Assembly: GCA_026315105.1 (NCBI GenBank)
Contig: CM048748.1
Span: forward strand, 25,448,078 to 25,512,077
Origin: Locusta migratoria
Taxonomy: Eukaryota > Arthropoda > Insecta > Orthoptera > Acrididae
DNA: 64,000 nucleotides
Reading direction: 5' to 3'
The translations under genes were made by a program, and so were the position numbers. Positions 42,950-54,739 of the stretch are shown here, piece after piece. Numbering within the stretch: the stretch's first letter is position 1; every line of letters starts with the position of its first letter. The notes beneath the pieces were generated by a model. It was not told where the DNA came from, did no database searches, and saw nothing but the letters and a program-made list of their open reading frames with translations.

Positions 42950-44420
42950 CATAGCGGAAAAATGCGTTATCCACGTGTTACAACGACTGTAACTCAAAAC
43001 CAACTACTTCAAATGAAAAGTACCACGGTTGGAAATTGTAGAGCGTCAAGCTATGCGTAAAAAAACTAGCCTAAATTTTAAAATGCATTGAGATCAGTGT
43101 GTTGTCGTAGAAGCAATTAGGTGTGTTAATAAGAGTGTAAGTAATTTACCTACGATTGCTCGGTATGTAGCTGTTGCAGAAGCCGAGATAGTGTCACAAA
43201 AAGAACGGCTGACCAAGCTGGTCACTGATTTGCGATTCTAGAGCAGCCTTCAGCCGCTCGACGGAACGACGCGGTCATAAGCCCAGAGGATATCGACCAG
43301 AGCCACAAAGTTGCGACGCGTGAGCAAACACCAGGCGGTCATCAACCCAGGAGGCACTAGCCAGCCAGCCAGGGCCGGCGGATTCCACAGCGGCGAAAAG
43401 CACCAAGTTCATCAGGGGAAACGATAATTTAACCCTGCTACAATGTTTGTTTTGTACTTACACACAGGATTTTCAGGCCAAAAAAGGACCCGAATTTCCT
43501 TTTCTTTCCTGTAGGTATACTTTTAAACACTTGTTTATTGAACTCATTAATAAAGTTTTGATTTAGATAGCTTCATATGCTAATCATTCAAACTGTGACC
43601 TCCATTTCGAATCTCGTGATGCTCCCTTCATAAATCGTAGCTGCTTGTTTTCCTTATGTCATAATTCGATTGGTTTGCAGCTGACCTCCATTTGCAATAT
43701 CGTGATGCTTCCTTGATATGTCGTAGCTGATACAAAAATCATCAACTACAACGTCTTTTATACGTTCCAACTTTTGCGTGGTCCTATTACTTCCACGGTA
43801 ACCTCTTTCTATTGTCGAGTTTAATATTCCTGTTTTCTCATTATATATTTCAGTAATTCTTCCTTTCCATCTTCCCCATTGACTGGATATTTAACATTCG
43901 TCGGTATCCTGAAGAAGAACCAAAAGTCCGAAACTTCCGAGCTTTCATTATGTTGTGTGGTGATTGTAAAGTTCTCGATCATGAGAACGAAGAGCCAACT
44001 AACTTCACGGGAGCAGTAAAAACGCGTAATTTAAGTACTATATTCATTTTCTGTGTAAAAACTTTTCCAATTTCTTTATGCCACAAAATGAATTCAATCT
44101 TGTAAAGCGTAAATTTTCTACAGCATACACTGACATAACACTCTTTCATAGAATACGTGCGTTCGTTCACTGAGTTGCCTGGGCGTATATTCCTTTCATC
44201 CCTCTTCCGCCAACGCCCCTACCCTATTCTCTATCCATGTCTTTTGTTATCACCAAGCTTAAGCCTTATCACATCATATCTCTTGAACTATGTCTCATAC
44301 AATAATATAATTTTCTAGGTTTATAGCGTGGAGTATCAGGAAACTAATGCCAGATGAGTTGTGAATGGAGTCAATAACATGAGCGATACAGACACTATAA
44401 ATGACATAACTATTCAAAAT
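42950..44420. other. No confidently assigned feature
   Basis: A GC-rich block at 43230-43420 and AT-rich sequence elsewhere. Short duplicated words (GACCTCCATTT, ATCGTGATGCTTCCTT and ATCTCGTGATGCTCCCTT) occur at 43600-43720. No ORF or TE motif could be established. Confidence 0.4.
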
Positions 44421-44424
44421 GTTG

Positions 44425-44451
44425 TTTTTTTTTTTTTTTTGGGGGGGGGGG
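44425..44451. repeat. T16-G11 homopolymer pair
   Basis: Sixteen T bases are followed directly by eleven G bases. Downstream sequence (44455-44965) shows no feature. Confidence 0.9.
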
Positions 44452-44969
44452 AGGTGTGGTGACTGTGAAGGCGAGCAAGGCATGCAACTTCTGTTTCAGG
44501 AAGGGGGGATGGTAGGCCAGGGATTAGGGTAGCATGTGGTGCCCCCAACAACAACTCAAGACCCTCGAAGACACTGGTCGGCAGCAGGAAATGGGTATGT
44601 CCCCTGCAGAAAAGGACAGGGAATGTAATAATGTACGCTATGGTGGATATTTTAAAGTTGAGCTTTCTGTTAAAAGTAAAGAACGTTCCCATCAATTCTG
44701 AAGATATTTACCGTACCATAAAAAACCCGCATCTGAAGAACTAACAATATTCTAAATATCTTTAAAACTACAAAAGTTCATACTAACTTCAATATGACAA
44801 CATTAAAGTAACCAACTTTTGAATGGCTCATGCGATTTCAGCAAGCTATGTCTTAGATGATATCTTCCTATCTCAGGATATCATCTGGAAAACAAAACAT
44901 TAGTTTTATGGAAATGTAATCCACCATATTAACTCAGCAACTGCCTGCAGCATGATGTACCTCTTTTCT

Positions 44970-45780
44970 CCTCTTACTATGAATTATCTAGAACAGAATG
45001 ATCTATTGGTCCAAGCTGAACATGGATTTAGAAAATATCGTTCATGCGAAACATTTTGGCCTTTACTCACACGAAGTGATGAAAGCTAACGACAAGGGTT
45101 CGCAGATTCTGTATTACTTGATTTTGACACCGTACCTAACAAACGGCTTTTAATAAAATTGCGTGGTTATGGTATATCGCCCCAAATTTGCGACTGGTAA
45201 GGAAGTCCCTGTCAGAGAGGACACAGTTTGTAGTAATCAATGCTAAAGCATCAACTAAAATAGAGAAGATATCGGACGTTCCACAGATAGTGTTATTGGT
45301 CCTCTGCTGGTCCATATTTACATCAACGATTTAGGGGAAAATCTAAGTAGCTCTCTTAGGTTGTTTGCAGATGACGCCGTCATTTACCGCCTAGTAAAAT
45401 CATCTGAAGATCAAAACCAACTGCAGAACGATCTGAAAAGATATCACTGCGGTGTAAAAATTGGCAATCAACTCTAAATAATGAGAAGTGTGAAGTCGTC
45501 TACATGAGTACGAAAAGAAATTCGTTAAACTTTGTTCACAAGATAAATCAATCAAAAGTGAAGGCGTAAACTCCACAAAATACCTGGGAATTACTATTAC
45601 TTCAGACTTAAACTGGAAAGAACACGTAGATAATATCGCGGGAAAGGCGAACCAGAGACTGCGTTTTATTGACAGAACCCTTAAAAGATGCAACAGAACT
45701 ACTAAAGAAACTGCATACACTACTCTTGTCCGCCCATTTTTGAAGTATTGCTGCCCAGTGTGAGATCCTTTTCAGGTGGG
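44970..45780 (+). pseudogene. LINE reverse transcriptase, broken (copy C)
   Basis: Readable in order: NDLLVQAEHGFRKYRSCETF (about 45000), DTVPNKRLLIKLRGYGISPQ (about 45130), then a GPLLVHIYINDLGENLS block (about 45300-45345). It continues RLFADDAVIYRLVKSSEDQN (about 45360, with the FADD catalytic box intact), STKYLGITITSDLNWKEHVD (about 45575) and HFxKYCCPVW-like sequence. One frame change lies around 45440 (KRYHCGVKIGNQL) and there are several stops. Confidence 0.8.
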
Positions 45781-46170
45781 TTTGACGGAGGCAATCGAAA
45801 GAGTCCAAAGAAGGGAAGCTCGTTTTGTTTTGTCACGATACATGGGAGACAGCGTCACCGAAATGATACAGGGTCTGGGATGAGAAACATTACAATAACG
45901 GCGCATATCGCTGCGGCGTGGGCTTCTTACGAAACTCCAAACGCCAACATTCTCCTCCGAATAAGAAAATTTATTGTTGACTCACACTTACATAAGTAGA
46001 AATAATCACCAGAATAAAATACGATAAATCAGAGCTCGAACGGAGAGATTCAGGGGTTCTTTTTTTCCGCGCGCTATTCGAGAATGGAATGGGAGATAAA
46101 TAGTATAAAGGTGGTTCGATTAACCCTCTGCCAGGCACTATGGGATTTGCAGAGTATCCCTTGTAGATGT
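44970..46170 (+). mobile_element. CR1/Jockey-like LINE, copy C, 5'-truncated
   Basis: It ends with CCCTCTGCCAGGCACTATGG, TTTGCAGAGTATCCC and TTGTAGATGTAG, the plus-strand version of the family tail, and contains a broken RT. Of the three longer copies it is the only one on the plus strand. Confidence 0.85.
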
Positions 46171-46179
46171 AGTGTAATT

Positions 46180-47080
46180 ATTTAATGAATATATGTCTAT
46201 CTTTCCAGTAACTTCACATAAACAGTGTGTAGTATGAGTGGTCGAGCTCATGAAAGCTTCCTTATTTACTTACTTATTTCATTCATTTTTTACCGATGGT
46301 AAGTAGTCCCAATGTGATTGAATCTTTATAACTTTACTATTTAATATTATGAATGGGTGAAGTTAGTGTGTAAGTACTCAAAGTGAAGTCAAAGCAAAAC
46401 TTTCATGTTAAGAAAACTGCTGCTTTTGGAGGGGATGACGATCTATCATTGAGGGAGCGGCTAAGACAGAAGACTGATGTGGTCAAGTAAAATAAACTTG
46501 GACCGTTCGTGTGGAGAGATACTTTTTGCAACTGGACACTAAATGTCTCGTCTTGGATGGAGGAGGTTTTCCAAAAAGGTTGAAGTAATTCGTTTGCGAC
46601 AGTGTTGGAATCAACATGGTAAACGGCCGATTTGTCGGGACTTTAGCATGGGAGAGTGAGTGTTAGATTAACCTTTATATTCCCAGTGTTGTTTCTGGGC
46701 AACAATTTATTAAAAGTTGATTTATACTATATTTTGTGCATCAATCCATAAACTTGCATTTTTGTTGATGAACAACATGCTTCTAGTACGACAGTTTGCC
46801 TCTTGGTACGACGTGTAGAACTTCTGAGGCATTAATCTACCCATCTTGGAGGTTGTGTTGTGTTGCCGCCTGTACGTGGCTGAGAGTGTAAGCGTGAGTG
46901 TGGTTCCTTTTATTTTATTTTATTTCAGCAGTGAATTGTCTTGTATTTGATGCTGTATCGAAGATTATGCTAGCGTTATTCCTCTGGCAGAGTTAGCGAT
47001 AAACAGAAAACTTCCAAGTGATAAGATAGCTAGATACAAACGTCTGTGATGTGCAAGAAATACATGACATAAAAAAACAA
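46180..47080. other. No confidently assigned feature
   Basis: At 46671, TTAACCTTTATATTCCCAGT followed by the inverse pair CCCAG/CTGGG resembles the end of some piggyBac elements, but no matching end or gene was seen. The rest is unassigned. Confidence 0.35.
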
Positions 47081-47083
47081 TAG

Positions 47084-47620
47084 TCATCATCATCATCTTC
47101 ATTAGAGACTGATTATGCCTTTCAGCGTTCAGCCTGCGCATCGTACCTCTAATAAAATTCCTCCATGGTCCCCCATTCAATAATAACATTGATGCCTCGT
47201 CTGATGTTAAGCCATTTACTTCAAAATCATTCTTCACCGACTCTAAGTACTTTCTTCTTGGTCTACCTCGACTCCTCTTACCCTCCGCTGCCGAGCTCAT
47301 GAGTCTCTTAGGTAACCTCGCTTCTCACCCCACCATCTCAGTCTGTTCGCTCTAACTGCTTCATCTATGGTGTTCATTCCCAGTGTTTCTTTGATTTCCT
47401 CATTATGGACACCCTCCTTCCATTGTTCCCATCTATTAGTACCTGCAATCATTCTTGCTACTTTCATATCTGTAACCTCTACCTTATGAATAAGGTAACC
47501 TGTATCCACCAAACTTACACTCCCATACAACAAAGTTGGTCGAAAGATAGATCGGTGCACTGCTAACTCAGTCTTGGTACTTACTTCCTTCTTGCAGTAG
47601 ACAGTAGATCTTAATAGTTC
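47084..47620 (-). mobile_element. LINE 3' fragment (family X), copy 2
   Basis: The minus strand encodes TELAVHRSIFRPTLLYGSVS, VTDMKVARMIAGTNRWEQWK and EAVRANRLRWWGEKRGYLRD. After a frame change come SSAAEGKRSRGRPRRKYLES and VKNDFEVNGLTSDEASMLLL. The tail is a short (ATG)n-like run read from 47100 down to 47084. It is slightly more intact than copy 1 and ends upstream near the same point of the element. Confidence 0.8.
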
Positions 47621-47629
47621 GACCAAATA

Positions 47630-49000
47630 TTTTTAAACACATATTTTAATGTTTACTGCACTGTATTAACACAGAAAACACGGAATTTTAATTTTTCTAA
47701 TTCTGATTTCATAGTTTGGGACTGAAAGGGTTAAGAACTTTAAATGTAAAAATGTAACATTCTCTGCAAAACTGACTAACGCCGAATTTAGGGGGAAAAA
47801 TACAATACATTTCATCCGGAAATGCAGAAGATGACTACATTATTCGAAATAATGGCGATAGTAAATCAGTGAGTGGAAGTAGCTACTCTGAAACCTGTTC
47901 GTGAGAACGAAAACTGAGAGTCGTAAGTTATAGCTTCTCTTACATATCTACGCTTTGAAAGTTTTCATTTATATTTTGAAATAAAACTGCACACGTTTCA
48001 CGGACATTTCCTGGTTATACTCACCCAGTATCTCATACCTTCATTTTTTTTTTATTTCGCACTGACGTTTGTTGCACACAAGAGAATAACAAAAGTAACA
48101 TATTTTTTCACGCTCTGAAAACCCTCGACGGGAGCTCTTTAAGCGGTTGAGCAAACTGACAACAGCGTCACAGTACGTTTACTCAGTTCTGTAAATTTAA
48201 TTACGGTATTTACCTATGGTCTGAAGAAAAAGTAAACAAGTGGAGCACACATTTAACAACGTAAGAATAACATTCATACATTACAACTTCACACATTATT
48301 AAACTTCAGTCATCCGTGTTCTTATGTCAGTGAGTAAAAGTTACTTTGATTACCGTCCGAGAGGATTTTGATACCATTTACTCTAATGGATACACTAACG
48401 AATCCAGCAATGCTTCGCTATCGTTAACTATGTGCAGTAGTGGAAATACCTCCTAAACTAAATTGCCTCTCCTCCCCTCCGCCTGTTTCTCATTGCCCCT
48501 AAAGCATCGATTATTGCAAACGATACGTAGATTTAAACCAGACGTCACACGAAAAGTATTGATTGGGCTCGTTGTTATACAACGGAGTATGACTTCTGCA
48601 GCTGCTGGATCTAACTTTAGTGTTTCGTACAGTTTTGACCTGCAACTATGTGGAACTAGAAAACTTGGAAAATTTCAAATTACGTGTAGTAATCGTTAGC
48701 CTATAAGCCATAATTACGATTTTCTCTAGACCCGACAATAAGAACGACAGAATATCAGGTCATTATTGTGTATACAATTTACGTTTGACGTGCTGTACAA
48801 GGAGTCACGCACGGGAGAAACACTCTGTTTAATGGTTTACATTTCTTGCTGCCGTACTTGAAACTGACTCCAAGAAAGGAAACTAAACCACTCGTGTTCA
48901 CGTCATAGGATATCATTTTAGTCCTGCCATTCAATTTGAACAATAAATATGTACATTGTCGATTAAAAAAGACATACGTACCCTGTGTTCGTCGGAATGT
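47630..49000. other. No recognisable feature
   Basis: AT-rich with no TE motif recognised. The 78-codon frame at 48463-48699 has no family signature. Confidence 0.4.
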
Positions 49001-49004
49001 TTAC

Positions 49005-49350
49005 CAGGGTCTTTTGAAACGGCTGCTGCACGCATCCTGTAGGTTGGACCAGAACTGAACCTGTGTCAACAGTGGAAGTGCCTGCACGACGGTGGCCGTC
49101 CATACACTACGGTCCGTGTTCTCAAGTTTCTCAATAGACGCTAAGTACCTGTGGTTACACACCCACCTCATTCTCCATATGTGGTGCCGGCAGTCTTCTT
49201 CCTATTTTCCACCATAACTTAACCCTAAGTGGCTCATACTTCGCAACGAGTGACATTCCACTAGAAGCGTTTGCTAACAGTTTCCAACACCTGTACAACC
49301 GATGTCAGAAGTGTATTGTAGCCAATGCCGATTACTTTGAAAGCCAGTAA
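49005..49350 (+). pseudogene. Mariner-family transposase C-terminal fragment
   Basis: Across two or three frames the plus strand gives a VLKRLLHASCRLDQN-like block (about 49010-49050), VVTHPPHSPYVVPAVFFLFS (about 49148-49210) and SGSYFATSDIPLEAFANSFQ. HLYNRCQKCIVANADYF (about 49290-49340) follows. These match the end of mariner-type transposases (HPPYSPDLAPCDFFLF, then QKCVxxxGDYFE). The last catalytic Asp is replaced (SPYVVPA). No N-terminal region or TIR was found. Confidence 0.7.
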
Positions 49351-49354
49351 AGAT

Positions 49355-50450
49355 ATTTTGTATGTAACTCTTGGCTTCCTGTATTTTCTGAGACCGTTCA
49401 CCGAAATTTTCAGTCGCACCTTATAGTTAAATTTTCAAAAATAGCCTATGCCAGTCCAAATATTCATTTCATTATTGAGTAAAAATAGAGGAAATGTACA
49501 AATAGTCTTCAGACTAGTAACATAATTACTCTTCCTATACCCAACCCCCATGTCCACACGAATCCTTTATTAATCCACATCAGCACTACCTCAGAAACAT
49601 AATAATACCTAAATACCATCTAACACCAGCCATTTTCGCACATTCACACACACAGAAACACAACACACACAAGAAACACCCACACGCAGGTTTACAAGCA
49701 TATAAGATATGTAAACAGGAAGAAAACCTATCCACAATACTGCCTCACTCCTACAATCCCCTAACAGCAGACAAATTTAACACGACGCTAACAGTAAACG
49801 TGCGCAACTCTCCAAAACCAAACACCCAGAGAACAAATGAACAGGTTTCAGCCGCATGGATACGCCGAATATTACTACTAACGTAATTTATACCACGAAC
49901 AAAACGTGGAAAACAAATAATAAAAACATTTCAAAAGAAACAAAAAACAACTAAAATCTAAAGAAAAGGAAAAGAATCGTAAGTACTAACAGAAAAGACG
50001 CGTTTTCTCGAATCCGAAATTTGGAAGCAAGAAATTTAAATTGTTTGTTACGTTTGCTGGTGACATGCTTGTAAAAAACTATTACCAAAACAACAAAAGA
50101 GTACGTTGCCTAACGTAAGGGTATGTAACAAAATATGTGGTACTCTTATTTCTAGGCTTAATTTGTATGGTAACCTAAGCAAAATCCATAGCGAATCAAC
50201 CTGCAAAAACGTTTTAGATGTACCGGTAACTAAAAAGACAATAGCACAGTAACTATAATTTTTCAGAACAAAATAAATAAACTACCCCACTGATGATAGC
50301 ACGAAATGTGCTGAAACATGTTTGGGAAAAATAATTAACATTAAGAGTCTGGCATACGGCAGAAAATCCTCACCATTTGAATTAATTCAGTTAAGTATAA
50401 AATACTAGCCACCCGCGCGGGTGATATTTATGTTCTATATCTATAAAATC
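49355..50450. other. No recognisable feature
   Basis: A-rich and C-rich (low G) stretch at 49500-49960 with no coding match. ACTGATGATAGCACGAAATG at about 50287 resembles repeat ends of the region. Confidence 0.4.
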
Positions 50451-50598
50451 AATGTTGTTGTTGTGGTCCTCAGTCCGGAGACTGGTTTGATGCAGCTCTC
50501 CACAATACCCTATCCTGAGCAAGCCTCTTCATCTCCACATAAGAACGGCAACCTACATCTGTCTGAATCTGCTTACTGTATCCATCTCTTGGTCTTCC

Positions 50599-51525
50599 TC
50601 AACGATTTTTACCCCACATACTTCCCTCCAACGCTAAATTCACAATTTCTTGATGTCTAAGAATGTGTCCTACCAATCTATCCCTTCTTTTAGTCAAGGT
50701 ATGCCAGAAATTTCTTTGCTCCCCAATTGTGTTCAGTACCTCCTCATTAGTTATGCGATCCACCCACCTAAGCTTCAGCATTCTTCTGTAGCACCATATT
50801 TCAAAAGCCTCAATCCTCTTCCTGTCCGCACTGTTTATCGTCCATGTTTCACTCCTATACAAGGCACCATTCCATACAAATGCCTTCAGAAAGGACATTC
50901 TTAGCCTTAAATCAATATTCGATGTTAACAAATTTCTCTTTTTCAATAACGCTTTTCTACCCATTGCCATTCTGCATTTTATATCCTCTGTACTGTGACC
51001 ATCATTTGTTATTTTACTGCCCAAGTAACAAAACTCATCTACCTCCTTTATTGATTCGTTTCCCAATCTACTTCCTTCAGCAGCACCTGATTTTCTTACA
51101 CCGCACTCCATTACCCTAGCTTTGCTCTTGTTAATGTTCATCTTACATGCACCTTTCAGCACACTGTCCATTCCGTTCAATTGCTCTTCCAGGTCCTTTG
51201 CTGTATCTGACAGAATAACTATGTCGTCGGCAAAACGCAATGTTTTTAATTCTTCACCCTGAACTTTAATTCCTTCTCCAAATTTCTTCTTGCTTTCCTT
51301 TATAGCTTGCTCAATGCACAAATCGAATAACAATGGAGAAAGACTACAACCCTGTCTTACTCCCTTTCCAACCAATGCATTCCTTTCATGCCCTTCAACT
51401 CTGACAACCGCTGTCTGGTTTTTGTACAAGTTGTAAATAACCTTACGCTCCCTATATTTTACTCCTGCTTGCTTCAGAACTTGGAAGAGTTTATTCCAAT
51501 CAACATTGTCAAAAGCCTTCTCCAA
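50599..51525 (-). pseudogene. RTE LINE reverse transcriptase, palm to C-terminus
   Basis: A 308-codon open frame has MEKAFDNVDWNKLFQVLKQA (palm A Asp), GVRQGCSLSPLLFDLCIEQA (motif B) and KTLRFADDIVILSDTAKDLE (motif C FADD, intact). It continues with EVDEFCYLGSKITNDGHSTE and RRDRLVGHILRHQEIVNLAL (C-terminal GHxLRH block). The LRFADDI and GCxLSPLLF forms are typical of the RTE group. This segment looks catalytically complete, but it lacks the upstream RT part in frame. The antisense frames here are shadows. Confidence 0.88.
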
Positions 51526-51561
51526 ATCTACAAAAGCTAGAAATGTACGTTTGCCTTTTCT

Positions 51562-52611
51562 TCATCTATCTTCTAGGGTAAGCCGTAATGTGAGTATTGC
51601 CTCCCGTGTTCCTACATTTCTCCTGAACCCAAACTGATCTTCCCCGAGGTCGTCTTCTACCAGCTTTTCCATCCTTCTGTATATAATTCGTGTTAATATT
51701 TTGCAACCGTGACTTATTAAATTGATGGTTCCGTAGTTTTCACACCTGTCTGCACCTGCTTTCTTTGGAATGGGGATTATAACATTTTTCTTAAGGTCTG
51801 AGGGTATTTCGCCTGTCTCATGTATCTTACACACCAGGTGAAACAGGTTTGTCATGGCTGGTTCTCCCAGAGACTTCAGTAGCTCTGAGGGAATGTCATC
51901 TACTCCAGGGGCCTTGTTTCGAATTAGGTCTTTCAGTGCTCTGTCGAATTCATCTCTCAGTATAGTATCTCCTATTTCATCCTCATCTACTTCTTCTCCC
52001 CTTTCTACAATATTGCCGCTAAGTTCATTTCCTTTATAGAGCCTCTCTATATACTCTTTCCACCTTTTAGCTTTCCCTTCTTTGCTGAGAACTGGTTTTC
52101 CATCAGTGTCCTTGATATTCCTAGAGCTGTTTTTCTTATCTCCAAATGTTTCTTTTATTTTCCTGTAGCCTGTATCTATTTTCCCCCTATTTATACATTC
52201 TTCTACATCCTTGCATTTGCCTTCTAGCCACTCCTGCTTAGCCATTTTGCACTTCCTGTCAACCTCATTTCTTAGTTGTCTGTACTCCATTTTGCCTGTT
52301 TCATTTACTACATTTTTATATTTTCTCCTTTCATCGATTAAATTTAGTATCTCCTGTGATATCCAAGGATTTTTTGTAGGTCTTGCCTTTCTACCTATTT
52401 TGTCCTCTGCTACCTTCACTATTTCATCTCTCAATTTTACCCATTCCTCCTCTACTGTTTTATTTTCCCCTGTTTCTGTCAATTGTTGCCTAAAGCTCCC
52501 TCTGAAATTCTTAAGAACTTCAGGTTCCTTCAATTTATCCAAGTCCCATCTCCTTATTTTCCTACCTTTTTGTAGTTTCTTCAGTTTCAGCCTACAGTTC
52601 ATAACCAACAA
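51562..52611 (-). pseudogene. RTE LINE reverse transcriptase, N-terminal and finger part
   Basis: A 349-codon open frame starts in the linker after the endonuclease (NCRLKLKKLQKGRKIRRWDL). It continues through NKAPGVDDIPSELLKSLGEP, IPSDLKKNVIIPIPKKAGAD and IIYRRMEKLVEDDLGEDQFG to FRRNVGTREAILTLRLTLED. These are RT motifs 1 and 2. A stop at about 51560, followed by a frame change, separates it from the palm. The next segment begins within about 40 bases, so a single small lesion probably broke one ORF. Confidence 0.85.
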
Positions 52612-53342
52612 GTTATGGTCAGAGTCTATATCTGCCCCTGGGTATGTCTTACACTTTAAAAACCTGGTTCCGAAATCTATGTCTTACCATTATAAAATCT
52701 ATCTGGTATCTCCCAGTGTCTCCAGGTCTCTTCCACGTATACAACCTTCTTTTGTGATTCTTAAACCAGGTGTTTGTTATAACTAAATTATGTTCTGTGC
52801 AAAATTCTACCAGGCGGATTCCTCTTTCATTTCTTTTGCCCAGACCATATTCATCTACTATCTTCCCTTCCTTGTTCTACTACCGAATTCCAGTCTTCCA
52901 TAACAAATAAGTTTTCCTCTCCCTTAATTGTCTGAATAATTTCCTTTAGCTCCTCATATATTTCTTCGATTTCCTCATCATCGGCAGAGCTAGTTGGCAT
53001 ATAAACCTGTACTACTGTTGTCGGTGTGGGCTTCGTATCTATCTTGACAATGATAATGCGACCGCTGTGCTGGTCGTAGTAGTTTACCCGCATTCCTATT
53101 TTCTTATTCATTATCAATCCTACTCCTGTGATATCCCCAATTGGTTTTGTATTTATAATCCTGTACTCACCTGACCAGAAATCCTGTTCCTCTTTCCACC
53201 GAACTTCACTAATCCCCACTATATCTAACTTCAATCTATCCATTTCCTTTTTTAAATTTTCTAATTTTCCTACTCGATTAAGGAATCTAACATTCCACGC
53301 TCCGACCCGTAGAATGCCAGTATTGTCTTTCCTGATGATCAC
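52580..53342 (-). pseudogene. RTE LINE APE-type endonuclease, frameshifted
   Basis: The frame 52851-53342 reads LRVGAWNVRFLNRVGKLENL, DIVGISEVRWKEEQDFWSGE, GLIMNKKIGMRVNYYDQHSG and EDWNSVVEQG. These hold the conserved WNVR, ISEVRW (catalytic Glu) and DWN motifs of target-nicking endonucleases. A frameshift at about 52870 moves the frame, and in the following segment NTWFKNHKRRLYTWKRPGDT, RYQIDFIMV and the terminal catalytic SDHN (DIDSDHNLLV, about 52600-52630) are readable. All key residues are therefore present but not in one frame. Confidence 0.85.
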
Positions 53343-53764
53343 ATACTCCTGAGTAGTCCCCGCCCGGAGATCCGATGGGGGACTATTTTACCTCCGGAAT
53401 ATTTTACCCGAGAGGATGCCATCATCATATGTTCATACAGTAGAGCTGCATGTCTCGGGAAAAATAACGGCTGTAGTTTCCCCTTGCTTTCAGCCGTTCG
53501 CAGTAACTGTGTGGCAAAGCCACATTAGTTGGTGTTACAAGGCCAGCTCAGTCAATCATCCGGAATGTTGCCCCAGTAACTACTGTAAAGGCTGCTGCCC
53601 CTCTTCAGGAACCACACGTTTGTCTGGCCTCTCCACAGATACCCCTCCGCTGTGGTTGCACCTACGGTACGGCTATCTGTATCGTTGAGGCACGCAAGCC
53701 ACTCCAACTCGGCAATGTCTGTGGTTCATGGGAGTGGGATAAAATCAATATGAGTATCAAAATT

Positions 53765-53944
53765 ACAAACAAAATTTTGTGTTTGTTCTACAGCTTTATT
53801 ATGTGAATCGATTTTCGGCTTCTTAGGCCATCATCAGACGCATGTTCGTTGACTAAACGTCAGTAAATGTCTGATGATGGCTAAGAGGCCGAAAATTGAT
53901 TCAGTTAATAAACAAGTCTGTAGAACAAATATAAAATTCTGTAA
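53765..53944. repeat. Small foldback, ~75-bp arms
   Basis: Left arm 53765-53842 and right arm 53872-53944 are imperfect inverse copies. Both hold TTGTTCTACAG, the ATTTTCGGC and TTAGGCC or TTGGCC region, and CATCATCAGAC. Loop is about 30 bp. A half-unit with GGCCTAAGAAGCCGAAAGCC lies at about 62736. Confidence 0.8.
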
Positions 53945-53952
53945 CTAATTTT

Positions 53953-54133
53953 CAAATGGTCTTTAAGCTTAAGGGACGTGACTGCGGGGTCATCATTCCC
54001 TAAACTTATGGACTAGCTTATACTAAAGACGACACAAACATCCATGCCCGAGGGGGGATTCAAACCCCCGACGGGGAACGGCCTCGCGCATCGTAGCAAA
54101 GCGCCTCAATGCGCTCGGGCACTCCGCCTCGGC
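53953..54133 (-). mobile_element. tRNA-derived SINE
   Basis: Minus strand: GCCGAGGCGGAGTGCCCGAG, then GGGGGTTTGAATCCCCCCTC (B box) and the body. Candidate short duplication ATTTTC on both sides. It is complete or almost complete. Confidence 0.78.
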
Positions 54134-54139
54134 TTCTTA

Positions 54140-54735
54140 TTTTCCTGATGAAAGTCTTTGCCAAGAACCGACCGAAGAATCAGTTAACACAATGTGCGTA
54201 TGTGTTGAATATGTTAGTGTTTGTGAATATGTTTTACGTAAGACGATTAAACGAAATGCAGACCATGCTTATACAATCCTAGCGTGTTTAATCCATATTT
54301 ACATACTCATATCGTAGCGTAATGTACATGTAAAAGTTTACAGGCCGATTTTATGAACTTCGGTCACCGGAAAACACATCTAATGTTGGTTCAGAAATTA
54401 AACTCCGTTCAACGTCTAACACTAAGACTAGATACGCCAAAGGTGATTCAACGTAGATCTGAGAGACCACGTTATGTGTTTAGCAGCTTCCTAAAACCGG
54501 CAATCGGCATGATTATTTCGCGTCGACCGCAGACATGAATACATAATACGGTATTTGTTATGGCAGCATTTATGTTGTACATATGGAAGGAAGTAAACAG
54601 AAACAAGAGGTTTGTATCTCGAAACTTCTCAAACACTGAAAAGTTTATTTCCAGAAATCGTTTTCGGTCGATATATGGACGGTAATGTTACTACACTCTA
54701 AAAAGTACAGGCATGGGAAGAAGACATAAGTTTAA
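54140..54735. other. No recognisable feature
   Basis: No TE motif or open frame of note. Confidence 0.4.
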
Positions 54736-54739
54736 CAGT

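Larger units (their letters stand above)
50452..53735 (-). mobile_element. Nearly full-length RTE-type LINE
   Basis: On the minus strand the order is a 5' leader (53345-53735), an APE-type endonuclease (about 52600-53342), the RT (50599-52611) and a 3' UTR ending in (AAC)n near 50452. Total length is about 3.3 kb, which fits RTE-group LINEs. Three or four frame breaks separate four open segments. It is the best preserved element in the window. Confidence 0.85.

Noticed and set aside
43741..43960. Possible BEL/Pao integrase C-terminus on the minus strand
   Set aside because: A WGRWKGRITEIY-like block is suggestive, but no other integrase motif could be placed. Similarity may be chance.
46671..46720. 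piggyBac-like terminus (TTAACC...CCCAG/CTGGG)
   Set aside because: No second end or transposase sequence was found within several kb.
52211..52786. Long plus-strand open frame of 191 codons
   Set aside because: It is antisense to the RTE endonuclease/RT and has a low-complexity Ser/Leu/Phe-rich composition with no domain. The minus strand carries clear RT motifs.
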